From Desulfurococcales archaeon (GTDB lineage: Archaea; Thermoproteota; Thermoprotei_A; Sulfolobales; Desulfurococcaceae), in NCBI GenBank assembly GCA_027064845.1, contig JAMOPC010000500.1, forward strand, positions 1-5,563: 5,563 nucleotides of DNA, written 5' to 3'. The translations under genes were made by a program, and so were the position numbers. Shown here in pieces: positions 1 through 5,563 of the stretch (within the stretch, counting starts at the first letter, position 1; every line of letters starts with the position of its first letter). Below the pieces are notes generated by a model. The model saw only the letters and a program-made list of their open reading frames with translations, was not told where the DNA came from and did no database searches.

Positions 1-155
1 TCTTTCAGAGAAAATTCACGCATAGAGAATAATAGTACAATTACAGAGTCATTCATCTTTTTACAGAAATATTGGGAAAAAACCCTATACTTACCAGCAT
101 ATACTATAATCTTCAACCTATCCCAATGAATATTTGTTAATATATTATCTCTCAT
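1..155 (-). CDS. Partial hypothetical protein, 5' end only, runs off the left edge
   Basis: A reading frame begins at ATG (155-153) and stays open for 51 codons to the window edge; the frame has no stop from about position 198 down to 1. In DNA this A+T-rich such a stretch is unlikely by chance, though not impossible. The peptide begins MRDNILTNIHWDRLKIIVYA and continues with mixed basic and hydrophobic residues, including a run VIVLLF. I do not recognise a family. It starts 37 bases after the stop of the transglutaminase-like gene on the same strand, a gap like the 34 bases between the two genes upstream, so it is probably the third gene of the operon. No clear ribosome binding site precedes the ATG, which weakens the start call. 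The plus strand also has an open frame from 1 to a TGA at 127-129; I prefer the minus strand because it has an ATG and matches the direction of its neighbours. Confidence 0.5.
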   Translation of the reverse strand, partial: MRDNILTNIHWDRLKIIVYAGKYRVFSQYFCKKMNDSVIVLLFSMREFSLK

Positions 156-192
156 TTTAAATACTATTTGGAAATTGCCATAACAAGATAAT

Positions 193-2253
193 TCATCCTA
201 TGTATATATAGAGAGTGTCTCCTCTGGCTTCACTCCATACACATCTTGCACTTGCCAGAACATCATATAATTCATCTTCTATGACATTTGCCAGAAATAT
301 AGCAAATTGCCTATGAAATAAAGGTGTATATGCCTTTAGGGGCTTCCAATTTAGTAACTTCCACCAGTAATATTGTTTGTAATAACAACTTGAAGTGTAT
401 ACAAAACCTAATCTCTTAGATAATATGATCATCGATTCGTGTATTAAAGATACAGGAATATTGTCAGACGGATATGTATCAGGATACTTATTTAAGAAGT
501 CACTTGGACCGATTGTTTTAACTTCTAAGCATGATTTACCATATTTATCTATAGAGATTTTTAGTACCTGCATTAACTCACCTATGGGTTTAAATACGTA
601 TTCTACATAGTCAGCCCATTCATATATGGGCAGTTTTTGATCGAGAACATAAAATGTGTTATTTATCTCAATACCAGCTACAGCATGACTACCATTTTCA
701 GTATCAAAAATCACTATATATGCTTCTTCAAATTTGTCTGAAAGTAAAGCAGTTGCCGTAAATACAGCATAATCCGAGCAAATTCCCTTTTTCTTATTAA
801 AGAACTCTATAGGAGTATATACGTCTTTAATAAAAGCAAGCATTGATTTACTATAGTCATATTCTGCATTTTTGTCTAACCATTCGAGGAGTTTCCATGC
901 TAATTCGATCGAGGATAATGCTCCAAGTTTATTAATAAGGTGATCACGAAGATATTGTATTGTAGAACTATTTATATTATAAATAATAACATCAAACAAT
1001 GAACGCCCAGATAATGTTGGGAACGCGATAAATGTTGCTGGTTTACACGATGTAAAAACTAAACTCTTATTTTCTAAAAGTTTCATGTAACATATTTTAG
1101 ATTCTACATTTATATCTAATTTTATTGTTGTATCTCTAGCATAGTATTTTGAAATGTGACTCATCAATTTATCTAATGAATATACAACCTTCGAATAAGT
1201 CGAATTTACAAAGAGATAATCAGCAACAATAGCATCCGGATCGTCAATTATATAAGGTGTTAAATGAATAGTATGTGCACCAACATCAAGCCAGAGATAT
1301 GGAAGCCACCTTCCTTTGTATTCAATAACAAGTTTATCATCTCTTAAACTAATACTAGTGCTACCAATCGTTAAAGCTTTGACATACGTAACTTTTGGTG
1401 CATAGGTTTGTCCTTCTACGGTAGTTGTCGTTTTCAACAAGATAGAACTTGGAGAAGTGTAAGATCTAGTATAGTTTATCCTACTATAGCGAGGTGGAAT
1501 GCTATATGGAGTATACCTAGTTGTGATTGACGTAGTTCTTTTATGCGAACCAAATAATAGATCAATTATGGAAAAAGGCATTTTATTTTCTGAACTAAAT
1601 TCCAAATACGGAACGAACACAAATCCTATTATAATAGCTGTAATTATTGTCATAACAATAATTTTACGATTGGCATACTTACTTTTATTCTTTAAAGTTT
1701 TAGATTTCATTTCAAGTTCATTTAAACTTCTTGATTTCTTTCCGGAGAAAAGATCTATCCTTTGCTTCTCATACTCCTCATCCTTAGATACATATGGATA
1801 GTCATAGGTGGTACGATAATTGGTAGTTTTACCTTCATAATATTCATTTTCCACAGAAATTGTAGATTTATATGAATATTTATCGTCTATATACCATATC
1901 GAAGGTCTTTTTATTCTATTTAATTGCAATGTACCTACATGATGACGTGAAGCATTATCTATCGCATTAAGTATTATATTTCCATATTTACGTAGATTCT
2001 TAAATCTTACATCAGAATAAATTTTTTCTTCGATGAAATCTTTATATGAATTCAAGTTTGCTAATATTTTTTGTACACTCTCTAAATATAAAAAGTAATG
2101 GACTAATTCTATAGCGTTTTCACTTGTAAGCGGACTTCGTGTAAGATCCTCTATTTCGTATATTGCTGTAGAAAGTTTCACTAATACGCAGTCCACCGAT
2201 CTACATAAGTTAACATCAATTAGAAACTTTTCAATGATATCATTAGGGATCAA
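193..2253 (-). CDS. Membrane-anchored extracellular transglutaminase-like cysteine protein (686 aa)
   Basis: The C-terminal half carries a transglutaminase-like (papain-fold) domain, about residues 445-545. A helix (SIELAWKLLEWLDKNAEYDY) is followed by the signature KKKGICSDYA with Cys492, then His523 in GSHAVAG and Asp538 in YVLDQKLP, so the Cys-His-Asp triad is intact. Residues 1-195 are helical then Tyr-rich, ending in a Lys-rich stretch before a single membrane helix (about 197-216). By the positive-inside rule the N-terminus is cytoplasmic and the enzyme faces outward. Residues 238-285 form a Ser/Thr/Tyr/Pro-rich linker, a likely stalk. The outer part has six N-X-S/T sequons (N260, N350, N395, N428, N520, N531) and five non-catalytic Cys. 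Archaeal members of this superfamily are mostly predicted proteases; crosslinking or a peptidoglycan-independent surface role is also possible. The start is TTG at 2253: an in-frame TAG lies just upstream, a GGGGGT site precedes it by five bases, and the next Met is near residue 182. It lies 34 bases after the upstream gene. Confidence 0.88.
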   Translation of the reverse strand: MIPNDIIEKFLIDVNLCRSVDCVLVKLSTAIYEIEDLTRSPLTSENAIELVHYFLYLESVQKILANLNSYKDFIEEKIYSDVRFKNLRKYGNIILNAIDNASRHHVGTLQLNRIKRPSIWYIDDKYSYKSTISVENEYYEGKTTNYRTTYDYPYVSKDEEYEKQRIDLFSGKKSRSLNELEMKSKTLKNKSKYANRKIIVMTIITAIIIGFVFVPYLEFSSENKMPFSIIDLLFGSHKRTTSITTRYTPYSIPPRYSRINYTRSYTSPSSILLKTTTTVEGQTYAPKVTYVKALTIGSTSISLRDDKLVIEYKGRWLPYLWLDVGAHTIHLTPYIIDDPDAIVADYLFVNSTYSKVVYSLDKLMSHISKYYARDTTIKLDINVESKICYMKLLENKSLVFTSCKPATFIAFPTLSGRSLFDVIIYNINSSTIQYLRDHLINKLGALSSIELAWKLLEWLDKNAEYDYSKSMLAFIKDVYTPIEFFNKKKGICSDYAVFTATALLSDKFEEAYIVIFDTENGSHAVAGIEINNTFYVLDQKLPIYEWADYVEYVFKPIGELMQVLKISIDKYGKSCLEVKTIGPSDFLNKYPDTYPSDNIPVSLIHESMIILSKRLGFVYTSSCYYKQYYWWKLLNWKPLKAYTPLFHRQFAIFLANVIEDELYDVLASARCVWSEARGDTLYIYIG

Positions 2254-2258
2254 AATCT

Positions 2259-2264
2259 ACCCCC
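2259..2264 (-). promoter_or_regulatory. Ribosome binding site of the transglutaminase-like gene
   Basis: On the minus strand the sequence reads GGGGGT, matching five of six bases of the archaeal GGAGGT core, then five bases to TTG. It decides the start, because TTG is the first possible start after the in-frame TAG. Confidence 0.6.
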
Positions 2265-2287
2265 ATATATTAATATTGCACTGTATT

Positions 2288-2923
2288 TTAAAATACCAAA
2301 TTTATCGTTGTGTTGGTTAGTTTAAATAGTCTGCTTTTATTTTTGGTAAAAGCAATATATTTTAAATATGGTAGTAAATAAGCATTTATTTCACCGTGAT
2401 CACTGGTAATGCCTTCAAATACTCTCTTTCCAGAGTATTTGTCGAGGATAATGATAGGTTGGTTATTCAAAGACTTTACGAAAAATAATAAGTAGCGTTT
2501 TTTGATTTGTAAATTAAAGAGTCTTATGGAATCTAACATGCTTTTTATAAATGTTTTTAGCTCGTATATCCTGGTAGTGTTCATGATATCTCTAAATAAA
2601 TTAATAATAATTCTCCTACTATTTTCTCCAAAGTTAAATGCTATGATTAATAATACGTGAAACAATTTAAAGCAAGGAATAACGTCATTGTAGGCCACAA
2701 TTTCGTCACGTAGCTCTTGTATAATATCCCTAAGCTCTCGATTAATATTATAATTTACCAAATATATGTTTAAAACCCTAGTAAGTAAAACATGAACTTC
2801 ATCAGGTATACTTCGTTCAATTCTGTAATCATTGATTACTACATAATGTGTATTTTCAAAAAACTTTGGGTAAGAGGGAGAGTAGCTTTTTTCAATTATA
2901 TCCACATAAGGAGGTTTTTTCAA
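2288..2923 (-). CDS. Hypothetical protein with possible C-terminal beta-sandwich domain (211 aa; 225 aa from the upstream TTG)
   Basis: I do not recognise the family. Numbering from the longer form (TTG at 2965, 225 residues), residues 56-150 are mostly predicted amphipathic helix with one short hydrophobic run (FKLFHVLLIIAFNF, 99-112) that is too short and polar-flanked to call a membrane span. Residues 160-225 look all-beta: PIIILDKYSGKRVFEGITSD, then HGEINAYLLP, then a final strand TNTTINLVF. That 'hydrophobic strand, D-x-x-[ST]-G-K, turn, G-E, strand, LP' pattern resembles carboxypeptidase-regulatory or transthyretin-like beta-sandwich domains; this is inference from pattern alone. There is no signal peptide, so it is probably cytoplasmic. 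The preferred start is TTG at 2923, because GGTGAT (2927-2932) sits at proper distance before it, whereas TTG at 2965 has no ribosome binding site. It lies 34 bases upstream of the transglutaminase-like gene and is probably its co-transcribed partner. Confidence 0.72.
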   Translation of the reverse strand: MKKPPYVDIIEKSYSPSYPKFFENTHYVVINDYRIERSIPDEVHVLLTRVLNIYLVNYNINRELRDIIQELRDEIVAYNDVIPCFKLFHVLLIIAFNFGENSRRIIINLFRDIMNTTRIYELKTFIKSMLDSIRLFNLQIKKRYLLFFVKSLNNQPIIILDKYSGKRVFEGITSDHGEINAYLLPYLKYIAFTKNKSRLFKLTNTTINLVF

Positions 2924-2926
2924 ATC

Positions 2927-2932
2927 ATCACC
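2927..2932 (-). promoter_or_regulatory. Ribosome binding site favouring the internal TTG start at 2923
   Basis: The minus strand reads GGTGAT, a perfect match to the end of the archaeal consensus GGAGGTGAT, followed by GAT and then TTG. The longer frame from TTG at 2965 is preceded only by GTTTTCATA, with no such site, so the shorter protein is the better call. Confidence 0.6.
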
Positions 2933-2984
2933 TAGCGATTTCGTAAGATTAATAGTATCATACAATATGAAAACAATATTACGT

Positions 2985-3026
2985 TCGATAAAAATATTAG
3001 AAAAACATACATAAATATTTTATCGA
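2985..3026. repeat. Imperfect inverted repeat in the argS / operon intergenic gap
   Basis: The arms TCGATAAAAATATT (2985-2998) and AATATTTTATCGA (3014-3026) are complementary apart from one extra A in the left arm, with a 15-base loop. The repeat lies between the argS stop and the next start on the same strand. Read on the minus strand, the loop holds a T5 run and the distal arm another T5 run, which fits weak archaeal transcription termination after argS. Each arm also contains a TATA-like AT stretch; the left arm (minus-strand AATATTTTTATC) could be the operon's TATA box, in which case the repeat might be an operator. The stem is nearly all A-T, so an RNA hairpin would be weak at high temperature, which slightly favours a DNA-level role. 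Confidence 0.45.
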
Positions 3027-3049
3027 TTTAATATACTTTTAGGGATACG

Positions 3050-5392
3050 TTATATTCTCTTTATTAGTGGGAATCCCATTATTTCTAATAGGTCTTTGAG
3101 TATAATGAATGATAGTAGTACAAGGACTATTCTAGCACTTCTCTTTACAGGGTCTTTCTCGCCTAGAACAGGGAGTGATTCATAGAGTTTGTTCAAAGCC
3201 ATACACAAGTTATTAGCATATTCTACTAATTTGTTTGGTTTTAAGTATTCATAAGCTTCTAGCAGTGTTGAAGGATATTCTTGTATTGTTTCTAGGAGTT
3301 CTTTTTCTATAGGATCTATATCTTTTAATTTATTAGCGATTTCTTTATGTAATTTGAGTCCGTCAATCCTAATCTTCTCCATATTGTCTAATGGTTCGTA
3401 ATCAAAAGCTTTCCTCAATATGCCTTGGATCCTGACAAAAGTGTAGATTATCCACGAGCCAAGTCCATATTCCTCGAGTTTTCTGGGATCGAATGTTAAT
3501 ACTTTGGAGGGGTCTATAGATAGTAATAGTGCTCTTGAAGAAGCTACTGCTAATTTATAGAACGTTTCATCGAGTTTTTCAATATCTAGTTTTTCTGGTG
3601 ATTCAATGCTTCTGTATTTTCTTTTCTGGTTCTCGACATATGTTCTAGCCATGACTTTCTTATAGTCTTCTATTAGCTCGTCTAGGCTATAGTATTGTCC
3701 TCTCCTAGAACTCATTCTCATGCCCTTGAGATTAACCATTTCATACACGAAATGTATCAGTTTCTCTGCTTCGTCTTTATAGCCTAGAAGATAAAGTGTT
3801 GCTTTCACTTGTTTTTGTTCACGTGTCTGCTCAACAGCGATCACATTATATACTCTCTTAGCACCAAATTCTTTGAACTTGTAGATAGAGTATGCTACAT
3901 CCCTAGTAGTGTATAAGCTTGTTCCATCACTTCTTTGAATAATGAATTTACCTGGTTTATCCTTACCGAACAATTCTGAGATGAACTTGTGCTCAACTGA
4001 AGCTTGGTCAAGGTCTAGGAGGAGTGCTCCTTCCTCTCTTCTAGCATAGGGTAGTTTTTCTACCTCTTCTATAACTTTTCTAGCAAGAGACCTTATCGTG
4101 TGGCTGCTCTCCCAATCAAATGAATCGAACCATATACCTAGTTTACCAAGAGTTTCTTTGAACCCTTCTAGGGTCATGGCTGAAACTTCTCTAAATAACT
4201 TCCCGATCTCTTCATCTCCATTCTCGTATCTCCTCATGTATTCTCTAATTGTTTCATCGGCTAGTTCCGGATCTGTTATTTCTCTTGATAATACAGCATA
4301 TATCTCGGGGTAGATGCTTGATAACTTGTCTTCTGACGCTGTATAATTTGATAACTCGGAGAATAGCTCGTTGTATTTTCTCCTTAGCTCTTTTATCTTA
4401 TCATAACTATTTTTCAGTTCCTTCCAGACTTTACTATATCCCTTGCTTGTTAGTTCTTTTTCTACTTTCTCTAATGTACTGGTGATCTCTGATAATACTT
4501 CTCCGAGATCATGTTTGTAATTGAATTTCTTTAATAAGTTCTTTGTTGTTTCAAATAATTCTATTAATGGATATAGGTCTATCTTGTATAATTCGTTTAT
4601 AGTTTTCTCATTTAGGGCTGTGAGTTCTTTTTCTAGTTCTTCTTCAATATTCTTGATCTCTTTCCTGAGTTTTTGTTTTTGAATCAGTATATTTGTTAGA
4701 GCATATATTGCTCCCATCCAATGATCAATCTTAATGTCTGTTGGCGGTCTTATTCCATTCTTCTTGACTATGTTGTAGCCATATACTAGGACAGCTACTT
4801 GTCTACCCATATCGTTTACGTAAAAGTGTTCTCTAACACTGTAGCCAAGATATCTTAGTAGTCTTGCATAAGTATTTCCAATAACAGCATTCCTACCACT
4901 TCCAATGTGGAGCGGGTGTATTGGGTTAGCGCTTGTGTGCTCAACTATTACTTTCTCGCCATTACCAATGCTTTCCAAGTAACTCTTTATTTTTCCAGCT
5001 AATACTCCGTCTACTATTTGTTTAAATAACTCAGTATAGTCTATATAGAAGTTTAAATACCCGTTTACAAATACAGCTTTTTTCACAAAACATTTATCTA
5101 AATACCCTTTTTCCTTCATAAACCCGATCAAAGAATTACCGATATTATCCCATTCTTGTCTAGGAACTTTATTCTTATGGAAAAGAAAATGAAGCGCAAC
5201 ACCATAGTCTCCTATGGATGGATCAGGAGTTTTTGATATTTTAAGTCTCTTCTCTTCAAAATACTTTTTTACATCTTCTTTATTTATTCTAAATACTTCA
5301 GAGACTGCATCACTAACAGCTTCTTGTAAACAAACAAATATTGAAACAAATTCTCTCTCCAAGACTCTTAAACACCTTATTCTTATTCTCAT
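3050..5392 (-). CDS. argS: Arginyl-tRNA synthetase (class I), with catalytic-domain insertion (780 aa)
   Basis: This enzyme charges tRNA-Arg with arginine using ATP in the cytoplasm. The N-terminal tRNA-binding domain spans about residues 15-115 (KTPDPSIGDYGVALHFLF). The catalytic domain follows: EHTSANPIHPLHIGSGRN carries the HIGH-type motif (HIGS, 162-165), then YVNDMGRQ (191-198), FDWESS (425-430), SDGTSLYTTRDVA (488-500) and the KMSKS-type loop RMSSRRG (559-565). By spacing to the yeast enzyme, arginine-binding residues E151, N156, Y494 and D498 are kept. An all-helical DALR anticodon-binding domain fills about 640-780. Family members in archaea are about 630 residues; the excess lies mainly in a charged helical insertion at about 236-350. 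The start is ATG at 5392, the first ATG after an in-frame stop, with a TATA box about 26 bases upstream, consistent with a leaderless mRNA. A TTG at codon 11, ten bases after AGGTG, is an alternative start. Transcription is divergent from the gene at the right edge. Confidence 0.97.
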   Translation of the reverse strand: MRIRIRCLRVLEREFVSIFVCLQEAVSDAVSEVFRINKEDVKKYFEEKRLKISKTPDPSIGDYGVALHFLFHKNKVPRQEWDNIGNSLIGFMKEKGYLDKCFVKKAVFVNGYLNFYIDYTELFKQIVDGVLAGKIKSYLESIGNGEKVIVEHTSANPIHPLHIGSGRNAVIGNTYARLLRYLGYSVREHFYVNDMGRQVAVLVYGYNIVKKNGIRPPTDIKIDHWMGAIYALTNILIQKQKLRKEIKNIEEELEKELTALNEKTINELYKIDLYPLIELFETTKNLLKKFNYKHDLGEVLSEITSTLEKVEKELTSKGYSKVWKELKNSYDKIKELRRKYNELFSELSNYTASEDKLSSIYPEIYAVLSREITDPELADETIREYMRRYENGDEEIGKLFREVSAMTLEGFKETLGKLGIWFDSFDWESSHTIRSLARKVIEEVEKLPYARREEGALLLDLDQASVEHKFISELFGKDKPGKFIIQRSDGTSLYTTRDVAYSIYKFKEFGAKRVYNVIAVEQTREQKQVKATLYLLGYKDEAEKLIHFVYEMVNLKGMRMSSRRGQYYSLDELIEDYKKVMARTYVENQKRKYRSIESPEKLDIEKLDETFYKLAVASSRALLLSIDPSKVLTFDPRKLEEYGLGSWIIYTFVRIQGILRKAFDYEPLDNMEKIRIDGLKLHKEIANKLKDIDPIEKELLETIQEYPSTLLEAYEYLKPNKLVEYANNLCMALNKLYESLPVLGEKDPVKRSARIVLVLLSFIILKDLLEIMGFPLIKRI
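4349..4687 (-). other. Helical coiled-coil-like insertion encoded within argS
   Basis: Residues about 236-348 of the arginyl-tRNA synthetase are almost continuous charged helix: a first arm near 237-270 (KLRKEIKNIEEELEKEL), a linking part near 272-297 (LYPLIELFETTKNLLKKF), and a second arm near 300-346 (TLEKVEKEL, then KELKNSYDKIKELRRKYNEL). Hydrophobic residues recur at heptad-like spacing, suggesting an antiparallel hairpin. It falls between the HIGH-motif half and the FDWESS segment of the catalytic domain, near where class I enzymes carry connective peptides. The boundaries are estimated from memory of shorter archaeal homologues. The frame and codon style continue without a break, so it is not an intein or a frameshift. 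Confidence 0.55.
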
Positions 5393-5403
5393 TAGTATTA
5401 GTT

Positions 5404-5415
5404 TTCTCTTGAGAA
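5404..5415. repeat. Short dyad between the argS TATA box and start codon
   Basis: TTCTC and GAGAA flank a two-base centre (5404-5408 and 5411-5415), lying 12 to 23 bases before the argS ATG and touching the TATA box. The position would suit a repressor site, but dyads this short arise easily by chance. Confidence 0.25.
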
Positions 5416-5422
5416 TATAATT
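5414..5422 (-). promoter_or_regulatory. Probable argS TATA box
   Basis: On the minus strand AATTATATT lies 30 to 22 bases before the argS ATG. Archaeal TATA boxes centre about 26 bases before the transcription start, so the message would begin at or next to the ATG. No ribosome binding site lies between the box and the ATG, which fits leaderless translation. Confidence 0.45.
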
Positions 5423-5512
5423 AGTTTACCAAATAAGATTTTTTGAATAGCAGTATGTTCTGCTTAAGATAATTAATTTACTAACAATAAGCTAAGTATT
5501 TTCAGCAATGAT

Positions 5513-5520
5513 ATTTATAT
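5513..5520 (+). promoter_or_regulatory. TATA box of the divergent gene at the right edge
   Basis: ATTTATAT lies about 33-40 bases before the ATG at 5553 and would place the transcript start near 5541-5545, close to the ribosome binding site. An 8-base palindrome AAGTACTT (5525-5532) sits between the box and the expected start. The rest of the 160-base gap between the two divergent genes (5393-5552) shows no RNA gene or other feature that I can support. Confidence 0.45.
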
Positions 5521-5540
5521 CTGTAAGTACTTGTCGTATT

Positions 5541-5546
5541 GGTGAA
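5541..5546 (+). promoter_or_regulatory. Ribosome binding site of the divergent gene
   Basis: GGTGAA matches the GGTGA part of the archaeal consensus and ends six bases before ATG at 5553, an ideal distance. It is the main evidence that a plus-strand gene starts here. Confidence 0.5.
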
Positions 5547-5552
5547 TACTAT

Positions 5553-5563
5553 ATGGATTTGAT
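5553..5563 (+). CDS. Start of a divergent gene, cut by the right edge
   Basis: Only three full codons (Met-Asp-Leu) and two further bases are inside the window, so no product can be named. The call rests on signals in the right order and at the right distances: a TATA box at 5513-5520, GGTGAA at 5541-5546, and ATG at 5553. It would be transcribed away from argS and share the intergenic region with it. Confidence 0.45.

Noticed and set aside
1..129. Plus-strand frame open from the left edge to TGA at 127-129, a possible convergent gene end
   Set aside because: It would oppose the co-directional operon, and the minus strand over the same bases has an ATG-led frame. It cannot be fully excluded without sequence to the left.
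395..610. Plus-strand open frame of 71 codons
   Set aside because: It lies wholly inside the transglutaminase-like gene on the other strand and has no ribosome binding site or recognisable protein character.
1499..1801. Plus-strand open frame of 100 codons with a hydrophobic stretch
   Set aside because: It is antisense to the membrane helix and Lys-rich region of the transglutaminase-like gene; the hydrophobic look comes from the complement of Ile/Lys codons.
193..2965. Possible duplication between the helical N-terminal parts of the two operon proteins
   Set aside because: Only a loose hydrophobic helix pattern is shared; I found no convincing run of matching residues by eye.
4098..4485. 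Two overlapping plus-strand frames inside argS
   Set aside because: Both are antisense shadows of well-conserved synthetase sequence, with no initiation signals.
4349..4687. Intein or homing element in argS
   Set aside because: The extra segment is charged helix, lacks intein splice-junction residues such as Cys at the start and His-Asn at the end, and is too short for an endonuclease.
5214..5420. Plus-strand frame across the argS start
   Set aside because: It is antisense to the conserved N-terminal domain of argS and has no supporting signals.
1..5563. CRISPR array, insertion sequence or tRNA gene
   Set aside because: I saw no regularly spaced direct repeats, no transposase-like frame with terminal repeats, and no tRNA-like TTCRA box with matching arms on either strand.

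Overview
The window looks like chromosomal DNA of a hyperthermophilic crenarchaeon, most likely of the Desulfurococcales and possibly Staphylothermus-like. The grounds are the A+T-rich sequence, heavy use of AGA/AGG for Arg and ATA for Ile, Lys/Glu/Ile/Tyr-rich proteins, archaeal TATA boxes, GGTGA-type ribosome binding sites, TTG start codons, and an archaeal-type arginyl-tRNA synthetase. The lineage is inferred from style and was not tested by a search.

Layout, right to left because almost everything is on the minus strand. At the right edge, a plus-strand gene appears to begin (ATG at 5553) behind a TATA box and a GGTGA site; only its first codons are in the window. It diverges from argS (3050-5392, minus), a complete arginyl-tRNA synthetase of about 780 residues. 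This enzyme is clearly longer than the roughly 630-residue archaeal norm because of a charged, helical insertion inside the catalytic domain. An imperfect AT-rich inverted repeat (2985-3026) lies between argS and the next gene.

Downstream is a minus-strand gene string with short gaps (34 and 37 bases), probably one operon. First comes an unrecognised soluble protein of 211-225 residues with a possible small beta-sandwich domain at its C-terminus. Second is a 686-residue single-pass membrane protein: a Lys/Tyr-rich cytoplasmic N-terminal half, one membrane helix, a Ser/Thr/Tyr-rich stalk, and an external transglutaminase-like cysteine domain with an intact Cys-His-Asp triad. Third is the 5' end of another gene that runs off the left edge.

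The transglutaminase operon is the most interesting part. It seems to encode a cell-surface cysteine peptidase or crosslinker with a large cytoplasmic region and an uncharacterised co-transcribed partner. Its DNA is visibly more A+T-rich than argS, which suggests an accessory or fast-evolving locus beside a housekeeping gene. Nothing in the sequence proves a functional link between argS and the operon.
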